DNA from: Christensenella sp. UBA7703
GTDB taxonomy: Bacteria; Bacillota; Clostridia; Christensenellales; CAG-138
Length of the DNA stretch: 34,562 nucleotides
Reading direction: 5' to 3'
Assembly: GCA_002482505.1 (NCBI GenBank)
Contig: DLGD01000023.1
Location: 3,033-37,594 of the forward strand
A program made the translations under genes and the position numbers. This document shows positions 14,972 to 23,839 of this stretch, one piece after another (the stretch's first letter is position 1; each line of letters opens with the position of its first letter). The notes under the pieces were generated by a model. That model was not told the DNA's origin and searched no databases. It saw nothing but the letters and a program-made list of their open reading frames with translations.

Positions 14972-15658
14972 GTGCGATATCAGATTTTGGTAGTCGAAGA
15001 TCAGCCGGAGATCAGAACCATCGTTGAAAAATATCTTTTAAAAGAAGGATACGCGGTTCTCACCGCAAGCGATGGCCTGGAGGCGCTGGCGCTCTTCAAT
15101 AGCAGCACCGTCCACCTCGTTCTGCTTGACGTCATGATGCCCGGTATCGACGGATTTGAAGTACTCAAAGAGATACGGAATATTTCCGAGGTGCCCGTGA
15201 TCATACTCACAGCCCGGCAGGGTGAAGTCGACCGCGTGCGCGGGTTTCGCGGCGGCGTAGACGACTATGTCGTGAAACCCTTCAGCGCCAAGGAGCTCAT
15301 GCTTCGTGTTCAAAGGTTACTCCTGCGTGTCTATCACGAAGCGGACGAGATTGTGCACCGCTGTGATGATTTAAGCCTGCACGCAGGCAGTATGAGACTC
15401 TATCGCGGGGATCAGGAAATCCCGATAACGACGGCGGAGTATCAGCTCTTGTCCGCCTTTTTTCGCAATCAGGGGCGTGTCATGTCCCGCGAGCAGCTCA
15501 TTGAGCAAGCATACGGAACCGAATATGACGGATATGATCGCAATATCGATAGCTATATTAAGAACATTCGCCAAAAAATCGAGATAGACCCACGGCATCC
15601 GCAGTTGTTGCTGACAAAATACGGTGCAGGGTATTTGTTTGGGGGGAGAAAATCATGA
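14972..15658 (+). CDS. OmpR/PhoB-family response regulator
   Basis: The product is 228 residues. The receiver domain spans 1-115, with acidic pair E9/D10, phosphoacceptor Asp53 (LLDVMMPG), Thr80 and Lys102 (VVKPF). A winged-helix DNA-binding domain spans about 128-225 (ITTAEYQLLSAFFRNQGRV, RNIDSYIKNIRQK, KYGAGYLF). The start is GTG 14972 with GAGGTGG upstream. Its stop overlaps the kinase start in an ATGA, so they form a translationally coupled two-component pair. Likely targets include its own operon and the exported DUF2680 protein, which is inference from position. Confidence 0.95.
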   Translation: MRYQILVVEDQPEIRTIVEKYLLKEGYAVLTASDGLEALALFNSSTVHLVLLDVMMPGIDGFEVLKEIRNISEVPVIILTARQGEVDRVRGFRGGVDDYVVKPFSAKELMLRVQRLLLRVYHEADEIVHRCDDLSLHAGSMRLYRGDQEIPITTAEYQLLSAFFRNQGRVMSREQLIEQAYGTEYDGYDRNIDSYIKNIRQKIEIDPRHPQLLLTKYGAGYLFGGRKS

Positions 15659-17022
15659 CAATCCGGCGGCAATGGATGTTTGCTCTGGTCGTTTCAGCCG
15701 CTCTGTCGGTCATCGTCAACTCGCTTGTACTCAACGTCCGCATCAATCGGTATTTTGTCGACTATTCGACCGAAAGCTATCAGATGCACATCTCCCAGGT
15801 TGTTCAGTTTTCGACCGAAGCGCTGTCCACGGACGATTATACTTCCGATCAACTGGCCATGCAGCTGACCTCGCACTTGAGCGATCCCATCACGCGCATC
15901 CGCCTATACCGCGCAGACGGTCAGCTCCTCTCGGACGTCAACACCAGCCGTCGAATGATGGGCATGATGCGCTCCGGAATGGCCACTCGTATGATGGGTA
16001 CGACAGCAGAAGAGATCGACTCCATTGATATTCAGAAGGACGGCGCACTGCTTGGCAAGCTGATGGTCACGCGGTACAGCTCCATCGGCAACTCGATTTC
16101 TTCCCGGCAATTCGCGCTCTCCCTGATTACAAACAGTCTTTTGTCGTTTGGCATCGTCTTTGCGTTGACCATCGTTTTCGGATACTTCCTGAGCAAGCGC
16201 ATGAGCAAGGACTTGATCCAAACAGCGGAGCAAGCCGTCAATATCGACCTCGGGCATGAAACCCGCTATCCAAAATCGCATGTGCCTGAGATCAAGACGA
16301 TTCAAGACAGTCTGGAGGCTCTTCAAACACGACTGAAGCTCAAACAGACCAGCAGAAAAAAACGCATCGACGAACTCGTGCACCAGACGAGAACGCCGCT
16401 CACCATTTTGCGAACACACTTGGAGGGATTCCAAGACGGTGTCATTCAGTTTACGGCGGATGAGGTCAAGACGTGTGAAACACAGATCGATAACCTTTCC
16501 TCGATTATCACCAATATGAGCGGCCTGATTGACGCGGAGAAAGAAACGGGTGAACTGCGCACAACGACAATTGAGATTTCCGCGTTGATTCGCCAGATCG
16601 TTGCGGGGTTGAAGGCGCAGTTTGATCAGAAATCGGTTGCGCTGGAGCTGGTCAGCCACGGCAAGTTCTCTGTGCATACCGATCCGTACCGGTTGAGCCA
16701 AGCTATCTACAATCTCTTGACAAACGCCTATAAGTTCACCCCACCCGGCGGGCATGTCACTATCGCTTATGAGGTTGTGGACGATGAACTTGTGATCAGC
16801 GTGCATGACACCGGCGTCGGTATTTCGCCGGAGGATCAAACGAGAGTATTTGACGCATATTTTCGCGGCGGGAACGCGCTCCATTCGTCGGGCGAAGGCA
16901 TCGGGCTCTATATCGCAAAAGAAAATCTACAGCAGATCGGCGGGAGAATTGAGCTGGAATCCGATCGAAACAGCGGCAGCAAGTTCACGATTTTTATTCC
17001 AAGCAATTTTGAGCAATCCTAG
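15655..17022 (+). CDS. Membrane sensor histidine kinase with Met-rich extracytoplasmic sensor
   Basis: The product is 455 residues. Membrane segments lie at about 8-27 and 155-179, flanking an extracytoplasmic domain of about 125 residues. That domain contains a Met-rich run, RRMMGMMRSGMATRMMG (99-115), with seven Met in 17 residues. Cytoplasmic parts are a HAMP-like linker (180-232), a dimerisation box with His243 (DELVHQTRTPLTIL), an N box (SQAIYNLLTNAYKF, 348-361), G1 (DTGVG, 385-389) and G2 (GEGIGLYI, 413-420). All catalytic motifs are intact. Met clusters outside the membrane are known ligands for Cu(I) or Ag(I), so metal sensing is possible, but no metal-export gene is adjacent. Coupled by ATGA overlap to the response regulator. 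Confidence 0.93.
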   Translation: MTIRRQWMFALVVSAALSVIVNSLVLNVRINRYFVDYSTESYQMHISQVVQFSTEALSTDDYTSDQLAMQLTSHLSDPITRIRLYRADGQLLSDVNTSRRMMGMMRSGMATRMMGTTAEEIDSIDIQKDGALLGKLMVTRYSSIGNSISSRQFALSLITNSLLSFGIVFALTIVFGYFLSKRMSKDLIQTAEQAVNIDLGHETRYPKSHVPEIKTIQDSLEALQTRLKLKQTSRKKRIDELVHQTRTPLTILRTHLEGFQDGVIQFTADEVKTCETQIDNLSSIITNMSGLIDAEKETGELRTTTIEISALIRQIVAGLKAQFDQKSVALELVSHGKFSVHTDPYRLSQAIYNLLTNAYKFTPPGGHVTIAYEVVDDELVISVHDTGVGISPEDQTRVFDAYFRGGNALHSSGEGIGLYIAKENLQQIGGRIELESDRNSGSKFTIFIPSNFEQS

Positions 17023-17069
17023 TACGCGCACCCGGAGCACCCTAAATACCGAAAGAATACAGCAAACAC

Positions 17070-17110
17070 AAACGGACACGGAGCTTCCAATGAGCCTCCG
17101 TGTCCGTTTT
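17070..17110. terminator. Strong bidirectional terminator between kinase and gdhA
   Basis: AAACGGACACGGAG (17070-17083) and CTCCGTGTCCGTTT (17096-17109) form a perfect 14-bp stem with a 12-base loop. The plus strand ends in TTTT; the minus strand continues TTTGTGTTTG. It lies between the convergent kinase stop (17022) and gdhA stop (17142). Confidence 0.9.
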
Positions 17111-17141
17111 ATCTTTCGCTCTTGCTTTGCCTGCTGTAGGC

Positions 17142-18488
17142 TTAGATCATCCCCTGTGCGATCATCGCGTCTGCAATTTTTGCAAAGCCCGCGATGTTTG
17201 CGCCCGCAACGAGGTTGTAGCCCAGCCCGTTGACTTCCGCTGCCTTGGTGGAGCTGTCGTGGATGTTCTTCATGATCGTGTGGAGCTTTTCGTCCACCTC
17301 TGCCTCACTCCAGCTCAGGCGCTGGCTGTTCTGGCTCATCTCCAGCGCGCTGGTCGCAACGCCGCCCGCGTTGACCGCCTTGCTGGGCGCAATGATCATG
17401 TGCTTTTGCTCCATCAGGAAGCTCAGCGCGTCGTTCGTCGTCGGCATGTTTGCGACTTCGATGTAGTATTTCGCACCGGAGGCTGCGATCTTCTTTGCGC
17501 TATTCATGTTCACATCGTTCTGCGTGGCGCAGGGCATGTACACATCCGCCTGCACACCCCACGGCTTCTCGCCGGGGTAGAATGCGCAGCCGTAACGGTC
17601 GGCATAATCCTTCACCTTGTCTCTGCCGCTGCTGCGCATCTCGAGGAGGTATTCCACCTTCTTGCCCGTGATGCCTTTCGGATCGTAGATATAGCCATCC
17701 GGACCGGAGAGCGTCACCGCCATGGCGCCCAGCTCTTCGAGCTTCTTCGCCACACCCCAGGTCACGTTGCCGAAGCCGGAGAGCGCAAAGGTTTTACCCT
17801 TGATCGTGTCGTTCTCATGCTGGAAGACTTCGTTGACATAATACACCGCGCCATATCCCGTCGCTTCCGGGCGGATCAGGCTGCCGCCGTAGCTCAGGCC
17901 CTTGCCCGTGAGCACACCGTTTTCAAACGCGCCGCGGATTCTGCGATACTGCCCGTAGAGGAAACCGATCTCGCGCGCGCCGACGCCGATGTCGCCCGCG
18001 GGCACGTCCACATCGGGCCCGATGTGCCGGTAGAGCTCCGTCATAAACGCCTGGCAAAAGCGCATGACTTCGCCGTCCGATTTGCCGCGCGGGTCGAAGT
18101 CGCTGCCGCCCTTTGCGCCGCCGATCGGCAGGCTCGTCAGGCTGTTTTTGAAAGTTTGCTCGAAGCCCAAAAACTTCATAATCGAGAGGTTAACACTCGG
18201 ATGGAAGCGAAGACCGCCTTTGTACGGCCCGATTGCGCCATTGAACTGCACACGATAACCGCGATTGGTCTGCACGCTGCGCGCGTCGTCCACCCAGGTC
18301 ACCCGAAACGAGATCGACCGCTCCGGCTCCGCCATGCGTTCCAAGAGCCCGAGCTTCTCATACTCCGGATGCTTGTTCACCACCGCTTCCAGCGAAGAAT
18401 ACACTTCTTCCACCGTCTGCAAAAATTCCGGTTCCCCTGCGTTTTTCTTCTTGATATCTGCTAAGACTCGTTCGATATAAGCGTTCAT
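17142..18488 (-). CDS. gdhA: Glutamate dehydrogenase (NADP-type, hexameric family)
   Basis: The product is 448 residues, the standard length of bacterial hexameric GDH. Substrate-binding motif GPYKGGLRFHPSVN (87-100, Lys90), Lys114, and catalytic Lys126 in PIGGAKGGSDFDP are present. The nucleotide-binding half starts about residue 200, with ALSGFGNVTWGVA as the Rossmann glycine loop. It interconverts 2-oxoglutarate plus ammonia and glutamate. The E. coli-like sequence suggests NADPH use; the cofactor is inferred. It lies 61 bases downstream of citrate synthase in the same direction and is probably the last gene of that unit, giving a short citrate-to-glutamate link and a sink or source of amino groups for the aminotransferase of the neighbouring catabolic operon. 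The terminator at 17070-17110 follows. Confidence 0.96.
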   Translation of the reverse strand: MNAYIERVLADIKKKNAGEPEFLQTVEEVYSSLEAVVNKHPEYEKLGLLERMAEPERSISFRVTWVDDARSVQTNRGYRVQFNGAIGPYKGGLRFHPSVNLSIMKFLGFEQTFKNSLTSLPIGGAKGGSDFDPRGKSDGEVMRFCQAFMTELYRHIGPDVDVPAGDIGVGAREIGFLYGQYRRIRGAFENGVLTGKGLSYGGSLIRPEATGYGAVYYVNEVFQHENDTIKGKTFALSGFGNVTWGVAKKLEELGAMAVTLSGPDGYIYDPKGITGKKVEYLLEMRSSGRDKVKDYADRYGCAFYPGEKPWGVQADVYMPCATQNDVNMNSAKKIAASGAKYYIEVANMPTTNDALSFLMEQKHMIIAPSKAVNAGGVATSALEMSQNSQRLSWSEAEVDEKLHTIMKNIHDSSTKAAEVNGLGYNLVAGANIAGFAKIADAMIAQGMI

Positions 18489-18549
18489 TGCCCTTTACTC
18501 CTGATTTTTTGATGAATTTTCTGCGGCGATTCGCTCCCGCAGCCTTGTG

Positions 18550-19911
18550 TTATCGCTCCTCCAGCGCAGCATACGCTCGCTCCGCCTGAATCGACTTATA
18601 CGCGGGACGAATAATCTTGCTTGCCGGCATCGTGAGCTCTTCCATGCGGTGCGCGCACCAGCCTGCCACGCGGGACACGCAGAACAGCGGCGTAAACAGT
18701 TCTCCCGGTATCCCCAGCAAACGATACGTGATGCCGGAATATAGATCCACATTTGCGCAAAGATTGATGTTATCCCCTTTTTTGCGGCGCAAAACTTCCG
18801 GCGCAAGCTCCTCGACTGCGCAAGCGATCTGAAACGTCTCCTCCTGCTGCGTTCCCGGAGTGAGTTCCGATAAAAATGCCTTGAGCAGTTTCGCCCTGGG
18901 ATCGGAGAGAGTATAGACCGCGTGCCCGATGCCGTAGATCAGTCCGCTGCCGTCGCCTGCCAAGCGCTCAACAATCCGCTCCAATGCGGTTTTGATCTGC
19001 GCTTTATCTTTCGGATTCGAAACCGCTTGCCGAATGCCATCCAGCATTTCGGATACCTTGTAGTTTGCACCTCCGTGCCGAAACCCTTTGAGCGAGCCAA
19101 TGCCGGCTGAGATGGCGGAATAGGTATCCGTCAACGCTGAGGTCAAGGTTCGCACGGTAAACGTGGAGTTGTTGCCGCCGCCATGATCCGCATGCAACAC
19201 CAAACAGAGGTCCAGCAACTTAGCTTCCTGTCTGGTGTACTGCCTGTCGTGCCGCAGCATCATCAGGATATTCTCCGCAATCGACTTGGTTTCGTCGTGC
19301 TTATGGAAGTGCATATCTTTGTTGTCGATTGCGTATAGCTTTGCTTCGTATGCGGCAACCATCATCTTCGGCATCGCCGCAATGAGGCGAATCGACTGCC
19401 GCAATACCGTTTGCGGGGAGAACGACTCGGCCTCGGAATCATAGCTATATAGCGCAAGCACCGCGCGGGAAAGCACGTTCATGATGTTTTTTGAAGGCGA
19501 ACGTAAAATGATGTCCTGAATAAAATGTTTGGGCAATTCCGCATCCTGCATCAATCTCGTGTGAAACTCCGAAAGCTCCTGTTCGTTTGGCAACTGCCCC
19601 GCCAGCAGCAGGTAGGCCGCCTCTTCAAAACCGAAGCGATCTTGTGAAAGAAACCCGTTTGCAAGCGCTTCCACATCATACCCGCGGTAGATGAGCCGTC
19701 CTTCGATCGGCGCGCGCTCGCCTTCGTTGACCAAGTAACCGTGTACGTTGCAAATGCGCGTCAAGCCCGCGACAACGCCTGTTCCATCCGCGTTTCTCAG
19801 GCCGGGTTTCACTTGATAGCGCGAGAATTCCGCCGGATCAAATGTTCCATTGTGTTTGCTTTGATTCCATATTCTCGTGATCATTTCGTCTTGATGATAT
19901 AGTCGTTCCAT
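18550..19911 (-). CDS. Citrate synthase family protein (citrate/2-methylcitrate synthase)
   Basis: The product is 453 residues. Conserved blocks are EGRLIYRGYDVEAL (70-83), LHADHGGGNNSTF (239-251), the active-site His279 in GFRHGGAN, His330 in YGIGHAVY and Asp388 in NVDLYSGITYRLLG. It condenses oxaloacetate with acetyl-CoA; a propionyl-CoA-using paralogue cannot be excluded. The N-terminus is longer than in the small Gram-positive enzymes, as is common in clostridia. AAGGAAAG precedes the ATG. It begins 18 bases after the FGGY kinase stop and is followed by gdhA, so it appears to be transcribed with both. Coupling to gdhA suggests glutamate formation through the oxidative branch. Confidence 0.93.
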   Translation of the reverse strand: MERLYHQDEMITRIWNQSKHNGTFDPAEFSRYQVKPGLRNADGTGVVAGLTRICNVHGYLVNEGERAPIEGRLIYRGYDVEALANGFLSQDRFGFEEAAYLLLAGQLPNEQELSEFHTRLMQDAELPKHFIQDIILRSPSKNIMNVLSRAVLALYSYDSEAESFSPQTVLRQSIRLIAAMPKMMVAAYEAKLYAIDNKDMHFHKHDETKSIAENILMMLRHDRQYTRQEAKLLDLCLVLHADHGGGNNSTFTVRTLTSALTDTYSAISAGIGSLKGFRHGGANYKVSEMLDGIRQAVSNPKDKAQIKTALERIVERLAGDGSGLIYGIGHAVYTLSDPRAKLLKAFLSELTPGTQQEETFQIACAVEELAPEVLRRKKGDNINLCANVDLYSGITYRLLGIPGELFTPLFCVSRVAGWCAHRMEELTMPASKIIRPAYKSIQAERAYAALEER

Positions 19912-19929
19912 GTTTCTTTCCTTATCCGC

Positions 19930-21252
19930 TCAGGCGCGTATTCCTTGCGAAATCGCGAGCCGCGCGTTGCCGATCAATGTGCAGTTTTCCTTTGGCAAGA
20001 AGCGTTTGCCGCCGAACATCGTTTGCTTCATATCGATGATCTCCGGGCGCACCATTCCGCCCGTAATCGAAATTTCGTTATAAATCGGAACCCCCTGCGG
20101 AATCGCCTCCAGCGTATCGAGCATATGGAGGTTCATCCCTTTGAGAAGCGAAATCAGCATCTCCTCGCGCGTGGATTCCAGCGTGAGCCCGCAAAATGCG
20201 CCACGCTTCAGATTCAGGCTTTGCCGGTCTCCCGCCAGATAAGGCTCGCAGAACACCGTGCTCTCGCAATCACACCGGCGCATGCAGGAGGGCAGATAGG
20301 ATTGAAAAAATGTCTCTTCGTCCATCTCGCGGCAAAGCTGACGAAAGAACCAATCCAGCCCAAAACCGCCGACCATGGTTGAATAACACTGCCATAGCCC
20401 TTCGATCGCCGATTTTCGGAGGTAGTAGCGTGGATGCACCGCCGGGATGTGGGTTAAAACGGAAATCATTTCGCTGCTGCCGCATACATTAAGCGCCATG
20501 CCGCTCTTTATGCAGTCCGCACCAACCAGCGCGGATGCAATGTCATTTGTGCCGAGCGCAACGGGAATTCCGCATCGAAGGCCGCAAAGCGCCGCCATCT
20601 CTTCCCCAAGCGTACCAAGTATGCTGCCCGCCGGATGAATCTCCGGCAGCAGCGAAGCGTCGATCTCCAATGCCGTCAATATCTCCTCTGACCAGCCGGC
20701 GGAGGTTACGGTTTCATACAAACCGGTCATGGATGCATTTACTGGGTCCGTTGCCAGCACCCCTGTCATGCGTGCATAGAGCCATGTTGGCAGGTGTGCA
20801 TACGTTTTGACGTTTCGCATCACGTCTTTCTTGTTTTCCAGCATCCATTTCAGCGTTGTGACCGACGCGCCGCCAACAAACGGCAAAATACCGGTAATCG
20901 TTTGAAACTCCTGCGCACCAAATACATCGATAATCTGCCTGCTCTGCTGCTTTGCGCGGCGATCCAGATGCGTGATGACGGGATACAACAGCTGATTGGA
21001 GCGATCCAAATATACACCGGAGGGCGAGAACGTGCAGAACGCGACCAGCTCAATTTCGCCGGCATATTGGTCGAGCGCGCGCATCCCGCTTTTCAGCGCA
21101 CCCAACAGCAGATCCGGGTCCATTTCAACCTTATCCGCATCATATACGCGGTATTGGTACGGGCGGCTTGCAGATGCATGCATTTTCATCTGTTCGTCCA
21201 GAACAGCAAGCTTGAGCGACGAAGTGCCAAAATCCAGCGATAAAATCTTCAT
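19930..21252 (-). CDS. FGGY-family carbohydrate kinase
   Basis: The product is 440 residues. The N-terminal phosphate loop LSLDFGTSSLKLAV (4-17), the catalytic GTND motif with Asp237, CGSSEM (257-262) and the C-terminal ITGGMVRPE adenosine-binding region are all present. FGGY kinases phosphorylate polyols and ketoses (xylulose, fuculose, glycerol, tagatose and others); the specificity here is not evident. It is slightly shorter than most xylulokinases (about 480-500). It lies 14 bases downstream of the M29 aminopeptidase, and an AAAGGA site precedes the ATG. Its placement after a transporter and a peptidase suggests that the imported compound has a sugar or polyol part. The class II aldolase at 26990 could act on its product, which is inference. 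Confidence 0.9.
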   Translation of the reverse strand: MKILSLDFGTSSLKLAVLDEQMKMHASASRPYQYRVYDADKVEMDPDLLLGALKSGMRALDQYAGEIELVAFCTFSPSGVYLDRSNQLLYPVITHLDRRAKQQSRQIIDVFGAQEFQTITGILPFVGGASVTTLKWMLENKKDVMRNVKTYAHLPTWLYARMTGVLATDPVNASMTGLYETVTSAGWSEEILTALEIDASLLPEIHPAGSILGTLGEEMAALCGLRCGIPVALGTNDIASALVGADCIKSGMALNVCGSSEMISVLTHIPAVHPRYYLRKSAIEGLWQCYSTMVGGFGLDWFFRQLCREMDEETFFQSYLPSCMRRCDCESTVFCEPYLAGDRQSLNLKRGAFCGLTLESTREEMLISLLKGMNLHMLDTLEAIPQGVPIYNEISITGGMVRPEIIDMKQTMFGGKRFLPKENCTLIGNARLAISQGIRA

Positions 21253-21266
21253 TTCCGAATCCTTTA

Positions 21267-22373
21267 TTAAAGCAGTTCGTCGAGCGCGCGGAGCGCATCC
21301 AACACAAATTTACCGTCTTTACGAATCAACACATCGTCAAACCACACCTCGCCGCCGCCAAACTCCGGCCGCTGAATCTGGACGATATCCATATGAATGC
21401 TGGAATGATTGCCATTGTCGGTTGTGATATAGGCATTCCCCAGCGCCAGATGCAGGCTGCCGCCGATCTTCTCGTCAAAGAGAATATCCTTCATAGGCTT
21501 TGTGATACGGTTGTTAACTGAAAGCGCGAACTCTCCAAGATAGCGTGCATTTTCGTCGAGATCGAGAATCTGATTCAAGCGCGCCGAGTCATTTGCGCTC
21601 GCTTCCACGACCTTTCCGTTTTCAAACACAAGCCGGATCTCTTCGAGCAACTGTCCCCGAAAGTAGAGCGGGCAGTTGAAAGAAATCACTCCATTTGCGG
21701 AATTCCGAACCGGCGCCGTAAATACTTCGCCATCCGGCAGCCCGTTTCTTCCGTCCGACTTTTGTGCCGGAATCCCGCGGATGGAGAAAGAAAGGTCTGT
21801 CCCGTCCGCCAAAATCCGCACGCGATCCGTCTTTTGAAACAGTGCCGTGAGCTGATCCATCGCGGAAGAAATCTTTGCATAATCCAGCGTGCAGACGGCA
21901 AAATAATATTGCTCAAACGTTTCTTGACTCTGTCCGAAGAGCTTGGCCATACCCTGTGTCGGATACTTGAGATAGATCCATTTGGTGTTTGTCACCCCAT
22001 ATGCATAAAAACAGCGCTGCATATAGTAGCGATTGAACAGACTCATCTGTTCCAGAGGGATATCGGCATATTTCTCCGGCGACTCCAGCGCGGAGATCAC
22101 GATCAGCGCCTGCATCTGCTGAAGCTTGTGCAGCGAAATCTCGGAGAAAGTCTCCATCTGCCGCTCGTTGCAGCCGCTGATAAATGCCTTTTGCACATCG
22201 GTATCCAGCATCTCAAAAAACGGGTTTGCGCCCGCGCGATAGATTTCGCGAACCAGTTCCAGCACCAGCGGTTTTGCTTCCAACCCCTCCGCGAGGATCA
22301 GCACATTTTCTCCTGCTTGAACGGAGCAAGAGTATTCGATAATTGTTTTCGCAAACGTATTGAGGTCGGGCAT
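21267..22373 (-). CDS. M29-family (thermophilic aminopeptidase-type) metallopeptidase
   Basis: The product is 368 residues, near the family norm of about 370-410. Probable dinuclear metal ligands lie in GEVFTAPVRNSANG (Glu216), GEFALSVN (Glu281), GSLHLALGNAY (His308) and SSIHMDI (His327, Asp329), with a late WFDDVLIRKDG block. M29 enzymes remove N-terminal residues from peptides in the cytoplasm with broad specificity. ATG 22373 is chosen because GGAAGAAG precedes it; an upstream GTG frame of 7 codons would include this site. The gene lies between the MFS transporter (with an intervening hairpin) and the FGGY kinase, so it may process an imported peptide-like compound. Confidence 0.88.
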   Translation of the reverse strand: MPDLNTFAKTIIEYSCSVQAGENVLILAEGLEAKPLVLELVREIYRAGANPFFEMLDTDVQKAFISGCNERQMETFSEISLHKLQQMQALIVISALESPEKYADIPLEQMSLFNRYYMQRCFYAYGVTNTKWIYLKYPTQGMAKLFGQSQETFEQYYFAVCTLDYAKISSAMDQLTALFQKTDRVRILADGTDLSFSIRGIPAQKSDGRNGLPDGEVFTAPVRNSANGVISFNCPLYFRGQLLEEIRLVFENGKVVEASANDSARLNQILDLDENARYLGEFALSVNNRITKPMKDILFDEKIGGSLHLALGNAYITTDNGNHSSIHMDIVQIQRPEFGGGEVWFDDVLIRKDGKFVLDALRALDELL

Positions 22374-22404
22374 CGTTCTTCTTCCTTTCCGCACGGGCGT
22401 GGCG

Positions 22405-22429
22405 ACGGGCGGCGGATCACGCCGCCCGT
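22405..22429. other. GC-rich intercistronic hairpin between MFS and M29 genes
   Basis: ACGGGCGGCG and CGCCGCCCGT form a perfect 10-bp stem with a 5-base loop. No T-run follows on the minus strand, so it is more likely an mRNA-processing or stability element, or a partial attenuator, than a full terminator. Confidence 0.55.
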
Positions 22430-22450
22430 ACGGCCCGGCAGCATTGCTTA

Positions 22451-23839
22451 TTACTCTTCGATGGCCTGGGTAGCTTCGGGCTTTTTGAGCCGCTTGGAGA
22501 AGCGGAATAGGAGCGCGATCGGGATGAGCGAGAGCGCGGCGGTGATAATCATCGCAAAGAACAGGCTGCTGTAATTACCAACGCTGTCGATGACCGCGCC
22601 AAGCAGCGGAACGCTGACCAGCGACACGCAGACAATGACCATCAATGTAACGGAGAAGAGCGTGCCCGTGTTGGTACCCGTCTCCGGCGCAAAGGACATG
22701 ATATACGGTATCGTCATAACATCCAGAATGCTCGCCGCCATACCGATGCAGAGGATGAAGGCGCAGACGGTCGGAAGCGTATGCGCAAAGAACAGCATGC
22801 CGATTGCGCCGATAATCAGCGCACCCGAGCCAACGGCAAACAAGATCGGTTTATTGATCTTATCCGCAATGATACCGATCGGGATGGCCATCAGCATATA
22901 GCCGATGAAATAAACGCCTGTGACGATCATCGCGATATTCGGTGCAAAGCCGAGGTTGGTGTAAAGATAGGATGAGCCGTAGGTTTGAATCCCGTAAAGA
23001 CCAAAGTTTGCAAGAATCTTCGCGGCAAAGACCAGCACGATGCAGATTTTCTCATCTTTCGTGATGAGGCGGAAGGTTTCGGCGATCGTATGGAACGGGT
23101 TGAACTTCTTGTGTTCCCCGCGCTCGCGCTCTTCCAAAATCCGCTGGTTTTTCTTTGTCTCCGGTGGTGTGATCGTGATAAAGAGAATCAAAACCAGCAG
23201 CATGACCCCGCCGCCGATATAGAACGGAATGCCCTTATTGATGTGATACAGCATGCTGGCGACAAACGTTGCAAAGAGGAAGCCGAGACCGCCAAGCGTG
23301 GTTGAATAGGACGCCATCTTGCTCTGGTGTTCCTTGGGCACCATGTTAAACTGATACCCCGAGCGGAACTGTCCGCCGACCGCATCGCTGAACATCATCA
23401 AGAACACGACGACAATCGCAACAACGAGAAGCGGCGCGAGCTCCGCCGTTTTCCCGCTCTTTGCGGAAGGGATTGCGGACGCAATCAGCGGAAGCGAAAT
23501 AAACGCAAGTACGCAAATGATGCCAAACGCAAAACCCAACTCGCGGCGTTTGGTGCTCTTGTCCCCCCAGGCGCCAAAGATTGGCAGGAACAGCGCGGCA
23601 AAAAGATTGTCAATGCTCATGATAAGGCCTGTCACAAAAGCGCTCAGGCCAAAGCCTGCAACCTGCACATCGCTTGTGGAAACATAGTTTGCGTTTCCGC
23701 CTTGGAGAATGATCGGAAAATAGTTGTTATAGGCACCCCACATAATGGAGATCGCCATATTCAGTAAGCCATAGATCAGGAAGAACTTGATAAACGGTTT
23801 TGTCTTGGATTTGTTACTTTGCGTAACCAGGTCGGACAT
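22451..23839 (-). CDS. Major facilitator superfamily transporter (about 12 membrane segments)
   Basis: The product is 462 residues with about 12 hydrophobic segments, a cytoplasmic loop after the second segment (FGAWGDKSTKRRELGF, the MFS loop motif G-x-x-x-D-x-x-x-R-R form) and a charged central loop (KKNQRILEERERGEHKKF) between the halves. The layout resembles SLC45/GPH-like sugar carriers, but the substrate is not certain. An AAGGAG site precedes the ATG. It is the first gene of a unit running MFS > M29 > FGGY kinase > citrate synthase > gdhA. As the only transporter in the window it is the best candidate for importing the substrate of both catabolic units. Confidence 0.9.
   Translation of the reverse strand: MSDLVTQSNKSKTKPFIKFFLIYGLLNMAISIMWGAYNNYFPIILQGGNANYVSTSDVQVAGFGLSAFVTGLIMSIDNLFAALFLPIFGAWGDKSTKRRELGFAFGIICVLAFISLPLIASAIPSAKSGKTAELAPLLVVAIVVVFLMMFSDAVGGQFRSGYQFNMVPKEHQSKMASYSTTLGGLGFLFATFVASMLYHINKGIPFYIGGGVMLLVLILFITITPPETKKNQRILEERERGEHKKFNPFHTIAETFRLITKDEKICIVLVFAAKILANFGLYGIQTYGSSYLYTNLGFAPNIAMIVTGVYFIGYMLMAIPIGIIADKINKPILFAVGSGALIIGAIGMLFFAHTLPTVCAFILCIGMAASILDVMTIPYIMSFAPETGTNTGTLFSVTLMVIVCVSLVSVPLLGAVIDSVGNYSSLFFAMIITAALSLIPIALLFRFSKRLKKPEATQAIEE

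Noticed and set aside
17100..18464. 454-codon open frame antisense to gdhA
   Set aside because: Mirror of a highly conserved gene in a GC-rich codon context; the His/Arg/Ala-rich product resembles no family.
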